Assembly (NCBI GenBank): GCA_025677815.1
Contig: JAIXMP010000007.1
Span: forward strand, 682,001-746,000
Direction of reading: 5' to 3'
Source: Phascolomyces articulosus
Lineage: Eukaryota > Mucoromycota > Mucoromycetes > Mucorales > Lichtheimiaceae
Length of the DNA: 64,000 nucleotides
Shown here: positions 62,050 to 64,000 of the stretch, one piece after another
How positions within the stretch are numbered: position 1 is the first letter of the stretch
How the letters are laid out: each line of letters opens with the position of its first letter
Program-made: the position numbers and the translations under genes
The notes under the pieces: model-generated
The model's input: the letters and a program-made list of their open reading frames with translations, nothing else
Database searches by the model: none
What the model was told of the DNA's origin: nothing

Positions 62050-63453
62050 ATGCATAATAATAATACTTGGAGTCAAGTAAAGAAGTTTGATCCGCTAATA
62101 TTCACTGACGGTGTATCTTTTGACTCCTCACTACCACTCGTTCTTGAAGACAGAACTCAAATAATTATTGAAAAACTCAACAAAGCCTTTGAATTCATTG
62201 TACATTATCTCGATTCAAACACATTAGCCTCATGTGCTCTTGTAAATCATCCATTCAATGCATTATGCAACAATCGACTTTGGCGTGTACCTCGATTTGA
62301 TAATGGCTATCTTTATGGTTCATTACACTTGTTCAATCGTTTCATTGACTTATTACCCGATGTTCGACCCCAACAAGTTGCTCACCTCGTCACCCAACTC
62401 AACTTAAATGAAATGGAAGAATCCTTGTATGAAAATGTACGACCTTATTTTTTTGATTATTTGATACGTTATGCACCCAACTTGCAAATCTTGAATCTAT
62501 CCAAAACCAATTTCCTTTCCACCAGTTCTTTACCTTCTACAAGTGCCAGTCGAAAAGGAAAAAATCAACCACAACAACGGTACCCTAGATTGTCACATTT
62601 ACGAGCACTTGACTTGTCCTTCTGTGATTATATATCAGACGACTTGTTATTGGCATTAGCACCTGCATTACCACGATTACAATATCTTAGATTAGATTCG
62701 TTGGGAACCGGTGCAGGAGGTGGAGAGCGTGGATTAGCTGCCTTTGCCGATCATTGTGATGAATTAGCCTCAGTCTCTGTACGATACAATGAAACAATCA
62801 ATGATGGATCTATTATGGCATTGGCTAAATTTGGCAAGATTCGGGTCAAAGAAGTTGATTTAACGGGATGCGCCTATATCACCGATACGGGATTGGCTGC
62901 CATGGCGCGATTCAATATTAATTTACAATATCTCAGTTTGGCCAAAACAGCATGTACAGCATCCACAGCTGAAATGTTTCTCGTTGGACGAAGTGCACGT
63001 TATTTACGTCATTTGGATCTTGGTTATTGTATGGATTTGGATCCACATCGTGTTGCTCGTTCTTTATGGTCTAATACTACATTGACGCGATTGGCCGTTT
63101 CCATGTCTGTTGCGCAAGCCATGTTGGATGTAGCGGATGGTCGATTATGTCCCACCCCTATTGAATTTTTTGTCGTCCATGATGTATCCAGTGAAACACC
63201 AATTCAAATCCTAAGAGATTTGGTGGCTATTTTACCTTACCTCAAACATATCACATTTACTCAAGATTATGATGAAATGGATAACTATATGTCGTTTTAT
63301 ACTGAGAGTAATACACCGAAAATTCGAATGAAACCATCCAGTGTGATTTCTAAACAATCGATACGTGAATTTAACCTTGCTCAACATCGTGTGATTGCTA
63401 CGATTACTAACGATCGTGAAACTATTGAAGGGTTGACTTTACACTATTGGTAG
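62050..63453 (+). CDS. F-box / leucine-rich-repeat protein
   Basis: Single-exon gene, 467 residues. The ATG at 62050 (context CTTAAAAAAATG) is chosen; the frame runs further upstream but would need a TTG start and crosses the promoter. F-box-like region at about 45-85 (FEFIVHYLDSNTLASCALVN, LWRVPRF). Then LRRs of the Amn1/FBXL kind: LQILNLSKTNF, LRALDLSFCDYISDDLLLAL, LQYLRLDSL, VKEVDLTGCAYITDTGLAAM, LQYLSLAKTACT, LRHLDLGYCMDL. Such proteins pick substrates for SCF ubiquitin ligases; the substrate is unknown. Confidence 0.9.
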   Translation: MHNNNTWSQVKKFDPLIFTDGVSFDSSLPLVLEDRTQIIIEKLNKAFEFIVHYLDSNTLASCALVNHPFNALCNNRLWRVPRFDNGYLYGSLHLFNRFIDLLPDVRPQQVAHLVTQLNLNEMEESLYENVRPYFFDYLIRYAPNLQILNLSKTNFLSTSSLPSTSASRKGKNQPQQRYPRLSHLRALDLSFCDYISDDLLLALAPALPRLQYLRLDSLGTGAGGGERGLAAFADHCDELASVSVRYNETINDGSIMALAKFGKIRVKEVDLTGCAYITDTGLAAMARFNINLQYLSLAKTACTASTAEMFLVGRSARYLRHLDLGYCMDLDPHRVARSLWSNTTLTRLAVSMSVAQAMLDVADGRLCPTPIEFFVVHDVSSETPIQILRDLVAILPYLKHITFTQDYDEMDNYMSFYTESNTPKIRMKPSSVISKQSIREFNLAQHRVIATITNDRETIEGLTLHYW

Positions 63454-63720
63454 ATTTATTGATTAATTTAATATGGATTATTTCTATATGTATATTAATA
63501 ATTTTTTTTTATTAATGAATTATTATTACTATTTTTCCCTTTCTGCTTCTAATAATAATAAAAAAATCTATTGTACAAAGTGAAATTTTTTTCTCTCGAT
63601 TTTTTTTTCATAGACCAACTTTTTTCTTCTTCTATTAAAAGTGAAATATAAATTGTAAACCAAAAACGTCTACATAACAATACAGACATATACAAAATAC
63701 AAGCAAGGAAGATTCCGAAA
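63454..63720. other. Intergenic region between same-strand genes
   Basis: 267 bp, AT-rich with T runs, containing the 3' end signals of the F-box gene and the leader of the next gene. No separate feature. Confidence 0.5.
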
Positions 63721-64000
63721 ATGACATCACCTCATTACTTGCAATCACAACATATAAATCCTGCAAGTTTGGTTGAACTTCAAGTTCTTAGTAAAGTAGC
63801 AACTGAAATGCAACTGCAAGACAATGTCAAAGGTAGCATTCCTTATTTAGCCAAGATTTGTCAAATTGTCGATAACCAACAAACAGACAGCAAGAAGGCA
63901 ATGGATCAGATACGCGCGCAAGCTCATGTTCAACTTGCCGACGCGTATTTCAAATCCCATCAATTTGTACAATGTGAAGCTTCTTTATCCATCGCAGTCA
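63721..64000 (+). CDS. 5' part of a probable helical-repeat (TPR-like) protein, cut by the window
   Basis: Frame open from the ATG at 63721 (context CGAAAATGAC) to the right edge, 93 codons. The run VQLADAYFKSHQFVQCEASL has the helix pattern of a TPR unit, preceded by PYLAKICQIVDNQ. The family cannot be fixed from this fragment; scaffold subunits of APC/C, COP9 or cohesin-loader type are among many options. Confidence 0.65.
   Translation, partial: MTSPHYLQSQHINPASLVELQVLSKVATEMQLQDNVKGSIPYLAKICQIVDNQQTDSKKAMDQIRAQAHVQLADAYFKSHQFVQCEASLSIAV

Overview
The window looks like nuclear DNA of an early-diverging filamentous fungus, most likely Mucoromycota (Mucorales-like). The signs are AT-rich intergenic DNA, many short GT-AG introns of about 70-190 bp, TATA boxes followed by pyrimidine tracts and A-rich start contexts, and fungal-type genes: mitochondrial homoisocitrate dehydrogenase of the alpha-aminoadipate lysine route, an Osh3-type OSBP and a Syg1/XPR1 exporter. 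The survival of a U12-type AT-AC intron also fits an early-diverging fungus. The species cannot be named from sequence alone.

Layout. 1-8157 is a mobile-element zone: an intact Ty3/Gypsy gag-pol with its 5' LTR on the minus strand, cut by the left edge; an intron-containing tRNA-Tyr; a 0.9-kb foldback element with patterned subterminal decamers; and a decayed transposase-exonuclease gene. 10.2-17.7 kb holds a class B bHLH transcription factor (+) and a coiled-coil protein of unknown function (-). 21.3-32.4 kb is a gene-dense block: Acinus-like SAP/RRM protein (+), LYS12 (+), Osh3-like OSBP (-) and a penta-EF-hand protein (-). A cytosolic-type aspartate aminotransferase (+) stands alone at 36.6-38.4 kb. 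38.4-49.2 kb has no protein gene I can support. Its second half carries four diverged, same-strand units about 1.6-2.1 kb apart; each has a conserved upstream box and a conserved core whose central stem is kept by compensating base changes. This is the best candidate for an undescribed system, probably a family of structured non-coding RNAs. 49.2-64 kb holds a 24-exon DIS3L-type exoribonuclease (-), a Syg1/XPR1 phosphate exporter (+), an Sfr1/Mei5-like recombination protein (-), an F-box/LRR protein (+) and the 5' part of a possible TPR protein (+).

The protein genes are mostly unrelated housekeeping functions (RNA processing and decay, amino-acid metabolism, lipid transfer, calcium sensing, phosphate export, recombination) with no sign of a pathway cluster. 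Gene models were built by hand from reading frame, splice signals and remembered family motifs. Exon joins that keep frame and restore known motifs are strong; homology calls were not checked against a database.
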